Below are positions 1-8,667 of a stretch of DNA of 64,000 nt, piece by piece. Numbering within the stretch: position 1 is the stretch's first letter; every line of letters starts with the position of its first letter. The notes under the pieces were generated by a model, which saw only the letters and a program-made list of their open reading frames with translations, did not search any database and was not told the DNA's origin. The DNA is from Planctomycetaceae bacterium (lineage in GTDB: Bacteria > Planctomycetota > Planctomycetia > Pirellulales > Pirellulaceae): contig JACKHM010000003.1 in NCBI GenBank assembly GCA_020638995.1, forward strand, positions 930,001 through 994,000, in the 5' to 3' direction. The translations under genes were made by a program, and so were the position numbers.

Positions 1-2
1 CG

Positions 3-644
3 GACTGCTTGGAAGCCAACGTGGTGCCAGCCGCTCCAGCCAAGGCCAAGAAGTCGAAGCCGACCGACACGCTCTACCAATTCAAGATCACGCTCCTGGA
101 TGCCAAACCCCTGATCTGGCGAAGAATCCAGGTGAAGGACTGCACACTCGACAAATTGCACGAGCATATACAGACAGCGATGGGCTGGACGAACAGCCAT
201 CTCCATCAGTTCGAGATCAGAGGCGACCGGTACGGTGATCCCGAACTACTCGACGATGGTTTCGAGGACTTCGAGTGCGTCGATTCGACCAAGACGAACC
301 TGAGCCAAATCCTTCCCAAGACCGGCAAACGCTTCTCGTTCAAGTACGAATACGATTTCGGCGACGGCTGGGAGCATGAGGTCTTGTTCGAGGGAAGCCC
401 GCCAGTTGATCCGAAGGCCAAGTATCCCTTGTGTCTGGAAGGTGAACGAGCCTGCCCACCAGAGGATTGCGGCGGCGTGTGGGGCTATGGTGATTTCCTC
501 GAAGCGATCAGCAATCCAAAGCACGAAGAACACGACAACATGCTGGAATGGATCGGCGGGCGATTCGACCCAGAGGAGTTTGATCCGAAGGCGTCAACCA
601 AGGAAATGAAGAAGGGTCTGCCAGATTGGAGAAGCATGATATAG
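3..644 (+). CDS. Plasmid pRiA4b ORF-3-like protein (5' end open)
   Basis: The protein matches the pRiA4b ORF-3 family. It opens with the family's YQFKITLLDAKPLIWRRIQV-type strand, followed by TAMGWTNSHLHQF and, further on, FKYEYDFGDGWEH and an acidic, Cys-containing PPEDCGG segment. The family is common in plasmids and accessory DNA and has no proven biochemical role. The first in-window start would be a TTG at 9, but the frame stays open to the window edge, so the true start may lie outside. The 3' end is complete (TAG at 642-644). A DUF6398 protein, often seen near this family, is encoded about 600 bases downstream. Confidence 0.85.
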   Translation, partial: DCLEANVVPAAPAKAKKSKPTDTLYQFKITLLDAKPLIWRRIQVKDCTLDKLHEHIQTAMGWTNSHLHQFEIRGDRYGDPELLDDGFEDFECVDSTKTNLSQILPKTGKRFSFKYEYDFGDGWEHEVLFEGSPPVDPKAKYPLCLEGERACPPEDCGGVWGYGDFLEAISNPKHEEHDNMLEWIGGRFDPEEFDPKASTKEMKKGLPDWRSMI

Positions 645-693
645 GTATTACATGCACCCGGACGAAATCCAACTTACCCTTACTCACCTTCGG

Positions 694-1062
694 TCACTCG
701 ATCTTCTGCCCGATCATGATGCGATGGCGATCCGGCGTCGCTAGACCGAATTCACGCATTCCCCACGGCTGGTTCGTCGGTTTGCTAAACGTCGTCGCAT
801 CTTTCGCCTTGATCTCGCTGTAGTACCCATCGACGTCGTCAACGACGAGGTAAGCAAAGTACGAATGATCGCCCAGTTGGCTGGGCGGGATTGCGTTAGG
901 GCAGGTCCCCAGCATCACGAGCAGATTATCTTTGCTGACGAATCGCCAGCCGTCGTCACCGACTGGAACCGGCTTGAAACCCAGAACGTTGATGAAGAAC
1001 TGGGCAGTGGCCTCTGCGTCCGGCACCGCGAGTACGTAATGGTTCTTGAGGATCGTCGCCAT
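694..1062 (-). CDS. VOC family (glyoxalase/bleomycin-resistance-like) protein
   Basis: A 122-residue single-domain VOC protein. It starts MATILKNHYVLAVPD, continues with the family's AxxFFxxVLGFKP strand-helix and DGWRFV, and ends in FGLATPDRHRIMIGQ, typical of the second half of a beta-alpha-beta-beta-beta module. VOC proteins bind a metal and act on small molecules or sequester drugs; the substrate here cannot be told. The frame extends upstream, but the ATG at 1062 begins exactly where family homology begins, so it was chosen. It is transcribed against both neighbours. Confidence 0.85.
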   Translation of the reverse strand: MATILKNHYVLAVPDAEATAQFFINVLGFKPVPVGDDGWRFVSKDNLLVMLGTCPNAIPPSQLGDHSYFAYLVVDDVDGYYSEIKAKDATTFSKPTNQPWGMREFGLATPDRHRIMIGQKIE

Positions 1063-1121
1063 GGCAGCTGGGTTCGTGGGTAGTGAGGAGCCGACATTGT
1101 GGCTGAGGCAAGTAGACGTGT

Positions 1122-1151
1122 CGAGCGGGTGACTCGAACGGTAGAATGCCG
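1122..1151 (+). promoter_or_regulatory. Promoter-like element, copy 1 of a 30-bp repeat
   Basis: This 30-bp stretch contains TGACTCGAACGGTAGAATG and matches the element at 2348-2377 at 27 of 30 positions. TAGAAT at 1142-1147 looks like a -10 hexamer. In this copy the next plus-strand start (1223) is 76 bases away, so any transcript would have a leader, unlike copy 2. Promoter function is inferred. Confidence 0.45.
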
Positions 1152-1222
1152 AAAAGAGTATCGAATCGAGGTAGCATCGGCCACGTTGTAGCGATGGCCT
1201 GGATTGGTAATTGGTGAACTCC

Positions 1223-2326
1223 ATGTTGCTCGAACCCCAGGATGTCGAACTGTTTTTCCGGTTGCACCGGACCCTCATGTTCTTCGTGAACCAGCGTCTC
1301 AAGGTGATTCCCAATCAACTCGACACGCCGGAAGAATTTGCCGCACTATCGCCGGATGTCCGGGTCAAGGTCCGTGACGCCTTCAGTGCCAACGTCGATC
1401 TGATCCAAGCATTTGTGGATGAAAACCCGGCCCACTTCTCGGAAGGCGAACTCGACATCATTCGATCTTGGCGGCATCTCGTGACGGGCCGCTTCTATGT
1501 CTTCCGTGAACTGAAGAAATACACGGTGTTTCTCTCAGCTACCGACCCGGCCATCGCTTACGGCGTCCTGGCGTTGTCGCAACCATTCGAGGACTTTTTC
1601 GGGCCGTATCTGCCGGTCATGACGCAGACAGTCCTGCTGCCGTTCAAGGGCGTGATCGTCTACGACGGCCTGATGAGCAGCTACAACATTTCGTTTGGCC
1701 CTGGTATCCGGCGAAATCTAAACGAGGATTACAAGGAAGCAAAGGCACGGCTCGGGATCGTCACGTCGCTGCCGATTTCGGACAAACCGCCGCCTCCGAA
1801 AGCACCGAAAGCCAAGTCGATCCCGAAGCCGCCGTCGAGGGAGGTAAAGGATAAGGCTCTGGGGGTCATCAGAGGATTAATCGACCAGTTTTGCAGGGAG
1901 CATCTGAACGAAGAGTATGCCGTGCTTTGCCGCAGGATGGCCGAGAAGTTGGCCCGTAAGCGACCCTCGCCTTTGCTCCACGGCAGTCCTAATGCCTGGG
2001 CCAGCGGCATCGTGCGGGCCGTTGGTGGGGCCAACTTCCTGCACGACAAGAGCCAGACGCCTTATATGCGGTCAACGGACATCGACCACTATCTTGGAAC
2101 CAGCCCAAGCAGTGGGGCAGCGAAGTTGGCGGCGATCAGAAAGATGCTGAAGGTCCACCAGCTTGATCCAAACTGGACCTTGCCGAGCCGTCTGGATGAC
2201 AACCCAATGGTGTGGATGCTTAAGGTCAACGGATTCATGATGGACGTTCGCCATGCTCCCAGGGAAGTGCAGGAGATTGCCTTCAACAAGGGACTTATTC
2301 CGTATATCCCAGCTGATCGGCAGTAA
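1223..2326 (+). CDS. DUF6398 domain protein
   Basis: A 367-residue protein of unknown function. The N-terminal ~180 residues (helical, with SWRHLVTGRFYVFRELKKY) are unfamiliar. A proline/lysine-rich linker around residues 185-205 leads into a C-terminal DUF6398-type domain: IRGLIDQFCREHLNEEY, LARKRPSPL, WASGIVRAVGGANFL, and a helix-turn-helix-like segment ending in YIPADRQ. The DUF6398 assignment rests on that C-terminal pattern. ATG 1223 was preferred to the TTG (1211) and GTG (1214) upstream in the same frame. A promoter-like TAGAAT lies at 1142. Confidence 0.7.
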   Translation: MLLEPQDVELFFRLHRTLMFFVNQRLKVIPNQLDTPEEFAALSPDVRVKVRDAFSANVDLIQAFVDENPAHFSEGELDIIRSWRHLVTGRFYVFRELKKYTVFLSATDPAIAYGVLALSQPFEDFFGPYLPVMTQTVLLPFKGVIVYDGLMSSYNISFGPGIRRNLNEDYKEAKARLGIVTSLPISDKPPPPKAPKAKSIPKPPSREVKDKALGVIRGLIDQFCREHLNEEYAVLCRRMAEKLARKRPSPLLHGSPNAWASGIVRAVGGANFLHDKSQTPYMRSTDIDHYLGTSPSSGAAKLAAIRKMLKVHQLDPNWTLPSRLDDNPMVWMLKVNGFMMDVRHAPREVQEIAFNKGLIPYIPADRQ

Positions 2327-2347
2327 GGAGGGTGTGGATATTTCTGC

Positions 2348-2379
2348 CGAGCGGTTGACTCGAACGCTAGAATACCGCC
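2348..2379 (+). promoter_or_regulatory. Leaderless-type promoter of the HEAT gene (repeat copy 2)
   Basis: This is the second copy of the 30-bp element seen at 1122 (three differences). TAGAAT at 2368-2373 is followed by exactly six bases and then the ATG at 2380. A -10 at that distance would place the transcription start on or next to the start codon, so a leaderless mRNA is inferred. No Shine-Dalgarno sequence is present. Confidence 0.5.
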
Positions 2380-3528
2380 ATGCGTCTCCCCGAATCCAAA
2401 ATCAAAGCTGCCATCCAGCACCCTGAAGAAGAGGTCCGGCTGACGGCCCTGCGTTACTTCACCGACTCGCTCAACAACGATGCTTCGGTGATGCCGCTCG
2501 TGATCAAGGCAGTCGAGACTTTCGGCATCGATAGTGCGTTTCGGATTCTCCGAGACGCAGAACGACTGCCGCAGACCGAATCCACCATCGACTGGCTGAT
2601 CGACCAGCTACACCGCAGTGACCTCGACCTCGCCAGCATCGACAACGACAACTATCGGTTTGCCGTTGCTCTGGTTCTATGCGATGCCGAACCGTCGCTG
2701 ATCGCCCATCGAGAGCCGGAGATCCGAAAAGCTCCACTGTTTCCGCGAGAGCTTGATAAGTGGATTTCCGAAACCGTTTTAGCCGCCTCGTGGAACTGGG
2801 AAGTTGCCTGGAAGAAGTTCCTCGAATGTGCCGACAAGTTGAGCCGGAAACGTAAGTGGTCCCCTACTGATCACCGACGCCTTCACCATCTGAACGGACT
2901 GCTGGCTCGACATCGCGACGGCGAAGCTCAACTGCTTGCATTGCTCCGCCGCGAAAAACACGGCCTCGATCCTGAACTTGCCGAGTGGATTGATTCGCAT
3001 GTCGTCAAATTAGCCGGATTGATGCGGCTGGATGCAGCCATCCCGTTCCTTATCGAGAGAAGCCACCTCGCCGAAGACGACATTGCCGATGAGTGTGGCG
3101 ACGCTCTGGGCAGTATCGGCACCGACGCGGTTGTCGAAGCAATCACCAGCGATTGGGAATGCGGCGACTTCAATTTCCGGACCATCATGTGCTCGGCCCT
3201 GGAGAGGATCCACACTGACCAATGTGCCAAGGCGTGTCTTGAGTTCTTGTGCGATGAGCAAGACGGCGAAGTTCAGCTGGAACTTGGCCATGCTTTGCTG
3301 GCACATTTCGAGTTCGATGGCGTTGATCTGGTTCAGCAATTGGTGGAGAGCGGCGGCGACGACCTTCATCCAGACGAGCGTGACTTGCGTTCCCGACTGG
3401 TTGCTGCGGCCACGATCATGGGGACGCCGTTTTCCCAATATGAAGAGTGGCACGATGAGGCGGTGCGGACGAACTATGGTTGGTTCGAGTACGAACGGAA
3501 GCGGATTGCGGAGAATTTTGGAGCCTGA
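2380..3528 (+). CDS. HEAT-like repeat protein
   Basis: A 382-residue, acidic, all-helical protein. The first repeat is clear: AAIQHPEEEVRLTALRYFTD. Later helices include AIPFLIERSHLAEDDIADEC followed by GDALGSIGTDAVVEAI and CAKACLEFLCDEQDGEVQLE, the usual pattern of HEAT/PBS-type lyase repeats. No catalytic motif or signal peptide is visible, so a scaffold or protein-binding role is inferred from the fold only. The ATG follows the -10-like TAGAAT by six bases. Confidence 0.7.
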   Translation: MRLPESKIKAAIQHPEEEVRLTALRYFTDSLNNDASVMPLVIKAVETFGIDSAFRILRDAERLPQTESTIDWLIDQLHRSDLDLASIDNDNYRFAVALVLCDAEPSLIAHREPEIRKAPLFPRELDKWISETVLAASWNWEVAWKKFLECADKLSRKRKWSPTDHRRLHHLNGLLARHRDGEAQLLALLRREKHGLDPELAEWIDSHVVKLAGLMRLDAAIPFLIERSHLAEDDIADECGDALGSIGTDAVVEAITSDWECGDFNFRTIMCSALERIHTDQCAKACLEFLCDEQDGEVQLELGHALLAHFEFDGVDLVQQLVESGGDDLHPDERDLRSRLVAAATIMGTPFSQYEEWHDEAVRTNYGWFEYERKRIAENFGA

Positions 3529-3796
3529 AGAGCGTTTCTATAACGTGACGGGCGAGCAGAATCGATTTGGTACGATACCGCCTTGAAGTCATCATCCCGC
3601 AACTCGGTAGCAACTGCATCTAAGTCGAATCCATCTTGATCGAAAGCAACCGCGATTCTCAAATGCTGACCATTGGTCCGCATTTGGCATCCGTGACCAG
3701 AAAGCGACGAACGCTAGTAACTTCCGACCAACTGTAGAATCTTGCCGACGCCGCTAGAGCTACGCGATCAGCCCGTGCCTTTTGAGGAACCGAAAC

Positions 3797-4276
3797 ATGT
3801 TGTTCGCCCAGGAGTCTGTTGATGCGATTAGCCAGACATTCAGTTTGATGCCGCTCATCGGACTGATCGTTGCCACTGCCGTTTGTGCCTTGACGATCCT
3901 GTTCATCGTGCTTTTCCTTCGCCATCTGCGATTCACTCGCGAGAAATTGCACGCAGAACGATTGAAGATGATCGAAGCGGGATATCCGCTCGAAGAAGCC
4001 GAGTCGACCAAGCGTCGGCAGCAGTACATGCACAACGCGTTCTGGATTTCGTTTTGGATGGTCTTCTTGGTGCCGTCAGCAGCATTCTCCGCAGCGGCCA
4101 CGGCAACCGACCGGAGAGAGCTTGAGGGCTACACAATAGCCATCTGGATCAGTGCCTCTGCCGCCAGCGTAGCCGCCGTTGTCTGTGCAGCGGTACTGAT
4201 GATCTCTTCCCGGTGTTCGCGGGAAGATGTCGGCGACGGGCAGATGCCGATGAAGAAACAGAAGCCGCTTGACTAG
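3797..4276 (+). CDS. Small membrane protein of unknown function
   Basis: A 159-residue protein with a probable first membrane segment at residues ~16-41 (LIGLIVATAVCALTILFIVLF). A short basic cytoplasmic stretch follows with EKLHAERLKMIEAGYPLEEA, and then two more hydrophobic segments (FWISFWMVFLVPSAAFSAA and IWISASAASVAAVVCAAVLM). The 'ERLKMIEAGYPLEEA' piece resembles short motifs in other bacterial membrane proteins of unknown role. ATG 3797 was chosen over a TTG at 3782. A TAGAAT hexamer lies at 3735-3740. Confidence 0.65.
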   Translation: MLFAQESVDAISQTFSLMPLIGLIVATAVCALTILFIVLFLRHLRFTREKLHAERLKMIEAGYPLEEAESTKRRQQYMHNAFWISFWMVFLVPSAAFSAAATATDRRELEGYTIAIWISASAASVAAVVCAAVLMISSRCSREDVGDGQMPMKKQKPLD

Positions 4277-4314
4277 ACCGCTGATCTTTATTCTGTCGCA
4301 GGAGTGCCCCGCAC

Positions 4315-4680
4315 ATGATCGCCCTCATTGCCCACGACAAGAAGAAAAGCGAATTGCTCGAATTCGCTCGCGGACACGTCGAGTTCTTCTGCACCCACAA
4401 ACTGGTTGCCACCGGCCACACCGGTAAGTTACTCCACGATGAAATCGGCCTTGAAGTTGAACGCGTTGCTCACGGTCCCGATGGCGGTGACTTAATCATC
4501 GGTGGCCGCGTGGCCGAAGGAAAGGTCGAGGCCGTGTTATTCTTCCGCGATCCGCTGACCGCCCAACCGCACGAGCCAGATGTGTCGGCGTTGATGCGAG
4601 TCTGCGATGTGCATTCCGTGCCGCTGGCGACGAATCCGGCGACGGCGGAAGCGGTGGTGGAGTTGATGAAGAAAGTCTGA
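4315..4680 (+). CDS. mgsA: Methylglyoxal synthase
   Basis: Converts dihydroxyacetone phosphate to methylglyoxal and phosphate, a cytoplasmic overflow route from glycolysis. The 121-residue protein has all landmark motifs: AHDKKK at residues 6-11 (phosphate binding), ATGHTG around 32-37, GPDGGD at 54-59 whose Asp59 matches the catalytic Asp71 of the E. coli enzyme, FFRDPLTAQPHEPDV at 76-90 (His86 and Asp89 match E. coli His98 and Asp101), and ATNPATAE near the end. It is shorter than the ~152-residue E. coli protein but the fold appears complete. It starts 38 bases after the membrane protein gene and may be co-transcribed with it. Confidence 0.95.
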   Translation: MIALIAHDKKKSELLEFARGHVEFFCTHKLVATGHTGKLLHDEIGLEVERVAHGPDGGDLIIGGRVAEGKVEAVLFFRDPLTAQPHEPDVSALMRVCDVHSVPLATNPATAEAVVELMKKV

Positions 4681-4717
4681 TCGACGCGACTAAACGACTT
4701 TCACTCGCCGCGATTGC

Positions 4718-5464
4718 TCACGGAGTCAGGCGTTGAACCTCCGCGACCGAAAGCGGCGTGTAAACTCCCTTTGTGACCAAGTAGTCAAAATGTTCTTGGC
4801 TGCCGCGAACAATCTCATCCAGCAATGTTTTGCTTGTGAACTGGATGATCCCCGAGCGGTCTGCGATGCGTCTTATATGACGATCAATGACATTTGCGGG
4901 CTCGGTCTCCGGTGCCAGGGGTTCCAGGTCTTGATTTGGAGGAACGAGTTCTGGAATCCAGTTTTCAGGTGCCACTGGCGAGGTGTGCATTTCGACCCCA
5001 GAGTCTAGCCGCGAGTGGCACGCGAAGACGGTCGCCGTTTTGCTAAACGAACCAAGCTTCATATCGATTCGTGTGATGTTGCAGAAGACCTTACCGCTCG
5101 GATCAAGCCAAAACGAGAATACTGCGGATCTTCCACCGATCCAAGGAGGCCGAAAGGACAGTACATGCTCCATCTCGTACGCACGACATGCGGCCTCGAA
5201 TGGAGCAAAGGCATCGCGAATGTCACTGGGCAATTCTTCGTCGAGAATCGGCGAAAGAGTGACGATTCGACTCACTGCATGGTTTGCGGGAAATCGAAGC
5301 TTGAATGCCTTTCGCACCAGCACGGTAGGAAACAGGAAGAGGCAGCCCAGCAATCCTTGCCGACGTGCGATTCGCCAAATCGCTGTGATTGGCATCGATG
5401 TGATGTCGTCGGTGTAGAACTTCGGTGGCAAGTCACTCGGCGGTTGGTAGGGGTTCTCAGGCAT
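4718..5464 (-). CDS. Hypothetical protein with planctomycete NPYQPP N-terminus
   Basis: A 248-residue protein that begins MPENPYQPPSDLPP, a short proline-rich start seen on many planctomycete proteins of unknown role. A hydrophobic stretch at about residues 37-53 (GLLGCLFLFPTVLV) could be a membrane anchor. The middle has a beta-rich pattern (SAVFSFWLDPSGKVFCNITR) and the end is helical. No family was recognised. It faces the mgsA gene convergently. Confidence 0.6.
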   Translation of the reverse strand: MPENPYQPPSDLPPKFYTDDITSMPITAIWRIARRQGLLGCLFLFPTVLVRKAFKLRFPANHAVSRIVTLSPILDEELPSDIRDAFAPFEAACRAYEMEHVLSFRPPWIGGRSAVFSFWLDPSGKVFCNITRIDMKLGSFSKTATVFACHSRLDSGVEMHTSPVAPENWIPELVPPNQDLEPLAPETEPANVIDRHIRRIADRSGIIQFTSKTLLDEIVRGSQEHFDYLVTKGVYTPLSVAEVQRLTP

Positions 5465-5591
5465 CGTACCCGCGAACTATCGATAAAAAGGTTCCAGAGT
5501 AGGTGCCAAGATATCGCCGGGGCTGGCGGCGTGCAATTGTTCGCGGTTCCAATCAGCAGCCAACCGAACGACGACCCGCTGCGACAGCGAC

Positions 5592-6248
5592 TTATCGTAA
5601 CCGCCCACTTTCATCCACCTGCCAAACTCTTCGACTCTCGACGTCCATCGCCGTCAGCCAGCCACCATTCCAGCAATTCGTATCGATGCATACGAGATGG
5701 CCCGCGTCGAAAACCTCGCCGTTCTTCTGGGAGGTGTGACCGACGACTGCTATCTTGCCGGAGCGATGCGGACCAGGAACGAAATCTCGGATGCCTTGCC
5801 ATAACAGAGTTGCGTCTTCTTGCTCTTCGAGTGAACGCTCCGGGTCATAAGCTGCGTGAACAAAGAAGTGAGTAGGCGTTTCGTACCACAATCGGCATCG
5901 TCGCAGGAACTTGGAGTGACTCACCGGAATGTCTTTCAGGCTCTCCGATTCACCGTAAGACTTGAGCGTAGCCGTTCCGCCAAATGCTTTCCACTGCTCG
6001 ACACTCAGTTGATAGTCAATCGCTCCCAGCATAACGGCGTCATGGTTTCCGATAAGCGAGATCAACTGGCAACGAGACTCCAGATCCAAGAGAAGGTCGA
6101 TGACGCCTTTAGCGTCGAGTCCTTTATCGACGTAATCCCCAAGCGTCACGAGTGTGTCGTCTGGCTGGAGATCAATCGCGTCGATCAGAGCTGCAAGAGC
6201 GATAGAGCAGCCGTGGATGTCTCCGATGGCGATGGTGCGAGCGGGCAT
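5592..6248 (-). CDS. PPP-type metallophosphoesterase (Ser/Thr phosphatase or nucleotidase)
   Basis: A 218-residue single-domain calcineurin-like phosphoesterase. The metal-binding motifs are in order: GDIHG at residues 9-13, GDYVDKG at 37-43, GNHD at 67-70, a histidine in FVHAAYD near 133, and VGHT near the C-terminus. These define the PPP/PrpA-like class, which removes phosphate from proteins or dinucleotides using two metal ions. The substrate is not evident. It is transcribed divergently from the lipase gene; the ~96-bp gap holds a TAGAAT hexamer at 6282 for the plus strand. Confidence 0.9.
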   Translation of the reverse strand: MPARTIAIGDIHGCSIALAALIDAIDLQPDDTLVTLGDYVDKGLDAKGVIDLLLDLESRCQLISLIGNHDAVMLGAIDYQLSVEQWKAFGGTATLKSYGESESLKDIPVSHSKFLRRCRLWYETPTHFFVHAAYDPERSLEEQEDATLLWQGIRDFVPGPHRSGKIAVVGHTSQKNGEVFDAGHLVCIDTNCWNGGWLTAMDVESRRVWQVDESGRLR

Positions 6249-6344
6249 GTTGGGATTGTATCGTCGTCGACAAAGTCGAGGTAGAATCGGTCTCGCTTAA
6301 GAATCACGTAACACTCTGCGAGTAATCCAGAGGTAGGCCCATTG

Positions 6345-7190
6345 ATGATTGGATTTGAACCGCACGCCAGGGACTTTAGTGTTGCCAACGCAATCTGGCT
6401 CGCTCGCTGTGCAAAGCTTTCTTACGAATCTGACAACCTGATCAATGCCGAACTGAGCAAATGGGGAATGTCGGCGGAGTGCTTTGAATCGTCCATCAAC
6501 ATGCAGGCTTTCATCGCCAGCGATGAGTCGAAAGTAATTGTCGCCTTTCGCGGCACGGAGTCGACACAAATCACCGACTGGCTGATCGATCTCGACACGA
6601 GGAAGTCGAATAGCAATCTTGCCGCCGAAGCAGGGTCACTCGGCATCTGGTTTGACGTTCACAACGGATTCTTCGACGGCATCTCCAGTCTATGGATTGA
6701 CATGGCAGATCGAATAACAGCCGCCGCTGAAGCCGAGAAGCCCGTTTGGCTTACCGGTCACAGTCTTGGTGCGGCACTTGCCATGTTAGCCGCCGCCAAA
6801 CGACTCGAAGATCAGCTGCCGGTATCAGGCGTGTACACATTCGGATCACCACGCGTCGGTGGAGCAGCGTTCTACTCCGAGATGAAGAAACATCATCCGT
6901 TCCCGAATTACCGCTTTGTCAATCATCGCGACGCAGTGACCCGCATCCCTGCTTTTGTCTCCGGCTACATGCATCAAGGTCAAGTCATGTACTTTGACGG
7001 GCAAGGCGGCTTTCACCCGAACTACGATCCTTATCGCCCCATCATCGACTTCTTCGTTGATCTAACCGCCCGATTCAGAGCAACATTTGCCGGTTCGATC
7101 CAAGATCATTCGATGAGCAAGTATTTGGAACTGGTGGAGGCAGCAGGGGCGGATACGATCAAGCAACTTGGAATTCCAGCGTGGCTGTAA
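6345..7190 (+). CDS. Class 3 (alpha/beta-hydrolase) lipase family protein
   Basis: A 281-residue cytoplasmic-looking lipase_3 protein without a signal peptide. Diagnostic features are FRGTES at about residues 68-73 (oxyanion region), TGHSLGAALA at 137-146 with nucleophile Ser140, FGSPRVGG at 166-173, Asp196 in NHRDAVTRIP, and a C-terminal His in GYMHQG (about 210), completing a Ser-Asp-His triad. Family members hydrolyse triacylglycerol or lysophospholipid; the natural substrate is unknown. ATG 6345 was chosen over the TTG immediately before it. Confidence 0.88.
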   Translation: MIGFEPHARDFSVANAIWLARCAKLSYESDNLINAELSKWGMSAECFESSINMQAFIASDESKVIVAFRGTESTQITDWLIDLDTRKSNSNLAAEAGSLGIWFDVHNGFFDGISSLWIDMADRITAAAEAEKPVWLTGHSLGAALAMLAAAKRLEDQLPVSGVYTFGSPRVGGAAFYSEMKKHHPFPNYRFVNHRDAVTRIPAFVSGYMHQGQVMYFDGQGGFHPNYDPYRPIIDFFVDLTARFRATFAGSIQDHSMSKYLELVEAAGADTIKQLGIPAWL

Positions 7191-7222
7191 CGTAGCGTTT
7201 TATGCAATCAGAGGTACTCACG

Positions 7223-8389
7223 ATGGGACTGCTCGATTGGCTGACTGGCAAGCCAACAAAAGACACGTTTGCCCAGCAACTAATGACCGGAATGCGTCAG
7301 GCGGGTGATACCAGGTCCATGCGTTATGACCGTGACGACGAGACGATCTTTGTCGGCGAAGATAGTCGCATCAACATTCACAACATGTTCATCGAACATT
7401 GCCAACTTTCACGGGATGAGCGTGAAGCTCATTTGCAGGCGATGGTCCGAGCAATGCTGCCGCCACCGCCGCTACCAGATGAATTTGACGATGCATCACA
7501 CGATCTACGTCCTAGGATCTGGGCACGGGCGATGTTCGCCCAGTTCGAGCCCGACAAAGCACCGCCTCACCACTCGGTTGGCTCACACCTCATTGCGACA
7601 CTCGTTTATGACCTCCCACATTCCGTACGCACGATCAGCGACGACGAACTTGAAAACTGGGGCGTAAGTTACTACGAGGCTTTGGAAATTGCCAAGGAGC
7701 AACTGACACGCGACAACTTTGTGTTCATGTCGCTGGACGACTCTGTTCACAGTGCGTCGACCGGAGACACGTACGATGCGTCGCGGCTGTTGCTGGTCGA
7801 TTTGATTCGTAGACTCACCGTATCGGGAACACCGGTCGCCATCGTTCCACATAGGGACAAGCTGTTACTTACGGGCTCCGATGACATCGACGGACTGAGG
7901 CTGATTCTCAAGATGGCCGAGGAAGAGTATCGAGAAGCCGCCAGGCCACTGTGCCCGTTGCCTCTATGTCTGGATGACGACCAATGGGTGGATTGGATGC
8001 CGCCGGAAGACCACCCGCTTCATCGCGATTTCCGAGATTGGGAGCTGAAGGTGTTGTTTGGGGATTACGAAAACCAGAAGCCGCAACTGGAGCAAGTACA
8101 TGGTGACGACAAATTCGTCGCCAGTTTCTTAGCGATGAAGAAGGACTCAGGGGACCTTTTCAGTTACTCGACTTGGTCGAAAGGCGTACCGACTCTACTT
8201 CCGAAGACACAATACGTAATGTTTGTTGACCCCGACGAGAACCGAGTTGTAGCAAAAGGCAGTTGGGAGGTAGTCCACAGGATTGTTGGGCATTTGATGC
8301 GTGAGACGGACGACTATCCGCTGCGGTACTTTGTTGATGACTTCCCCAACGAAGAACAGCTTGCGGTCATTGGCAATGAGGAGCCGTAG
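7223..8389 (+). CDS. DUF1444-like protein
   Basis: A 388-residue protein starting MGLLDWLTGKPTKDTFAQQL. Its core follows the DUF1444 (YtpQ) pattern: VRTISDDELENWGVSYYEAL, then YDASRLLLVDLIRRL, then VAIVPHRDKLLLTGSDD. The function of the family is unknown. The ~120 C-terminal residues go beyond the usual domain and end in an acidic tail. ATG 7223 is preceded by AGAGG with suitable spacing; an in-frame ATG at 7202 is the alternative. Confidence 0.75.
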   Translation: MGLLDWLTGKPTKDTFAQQLMTGMRQAGDTRSMRYDRDDETIFVGEDSRINIHNMFIEHCQLSRDEREAHLQAMVRAMLPPPPLPDEFDDASHDLRPRIWARAMFAQFEPDKAPPHHSVGSHLIATLVYDLPHSVRTISDDELENWGVSYYEALEIAKEQLTRDNFVFMSLDDSVHSASTGDTYDASRLLLVDLIRRLTVSGTPVAIVPHRDKLLLTGSDDIDGLRLILKMAEEEYREAARPLCPLPLCLDDDQWVDWMPPEDHPLHRDFRDWELKVLFGDYENQKPQLEQVHGDDKFVASFLAMKKDSGDLFSYSTWSKGVPTLLPKTQYVMFVDPDENRVVAKGSWEVVHRIVGHLMRETDDYPLRYFVDDFPNEEQLAVIGNEEP

Positions 8390-8409
8390 AGTCGCCGCTA
8401 GGAAGACGC

Positions 8410-8577
8410 ATGAACATCCCAACCCTTCCCGCCTACGAAGCCTTCGTCGACCACTCGACCTACCGGCTCGTCTGGTGCGATCACTGCCAAGCGTGGCATC
8501 GCCACGGCCCGATGGCCGGGCATCGCGAAGCCCATTGCCCTGACGAGCCGAGTCCGTACTGGAGTTCGTCCTGCTGA
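8410..8577 (+). CDS. Tiny Cys/His-rich protein, putative zinc ribbon
   Basis: A 55-residue open frame with strong coding character. After MNIPTLPAYEAF it carries CDHC (residues 23-26), then WHRHG, MAGHREAHC (35-43) and SPYWSS. Cysteine and histidine spacing (C-x2-C ... H-x-H ... H-x3-H-C) suggests a single zinc site. Similar short proteins with C..C-x-x-WHxHG..GHRxAHC are, as far as I recall, found in actinobacterial phages and integrative elements. It begins 20 bases after the DUF1444 stop. Function unknown. Confidence 0.7.
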   Translation: MNIPTLPAYEAFVDHSTYRLVWCDHCQAWHRHGPMAGHREAHCPDEPSPYWSSSC

Positions 8578-8667
8578 ACTGCTAGCACACATCTTATTCG
8601 GTGTCTTGCTTAGATCTGCTACGATGGTCGGCTCGCTTGTCCCCAGATAACTCATGGAGGAAACATC

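Noticed and set aside
5015..5875. 286-codon plus-strand frame opposite two minus-strand genes
   Set aside because: Arg/Cys-rich and antisense to clearly coding sequence (the NPYQPP protein and the phosphatase).
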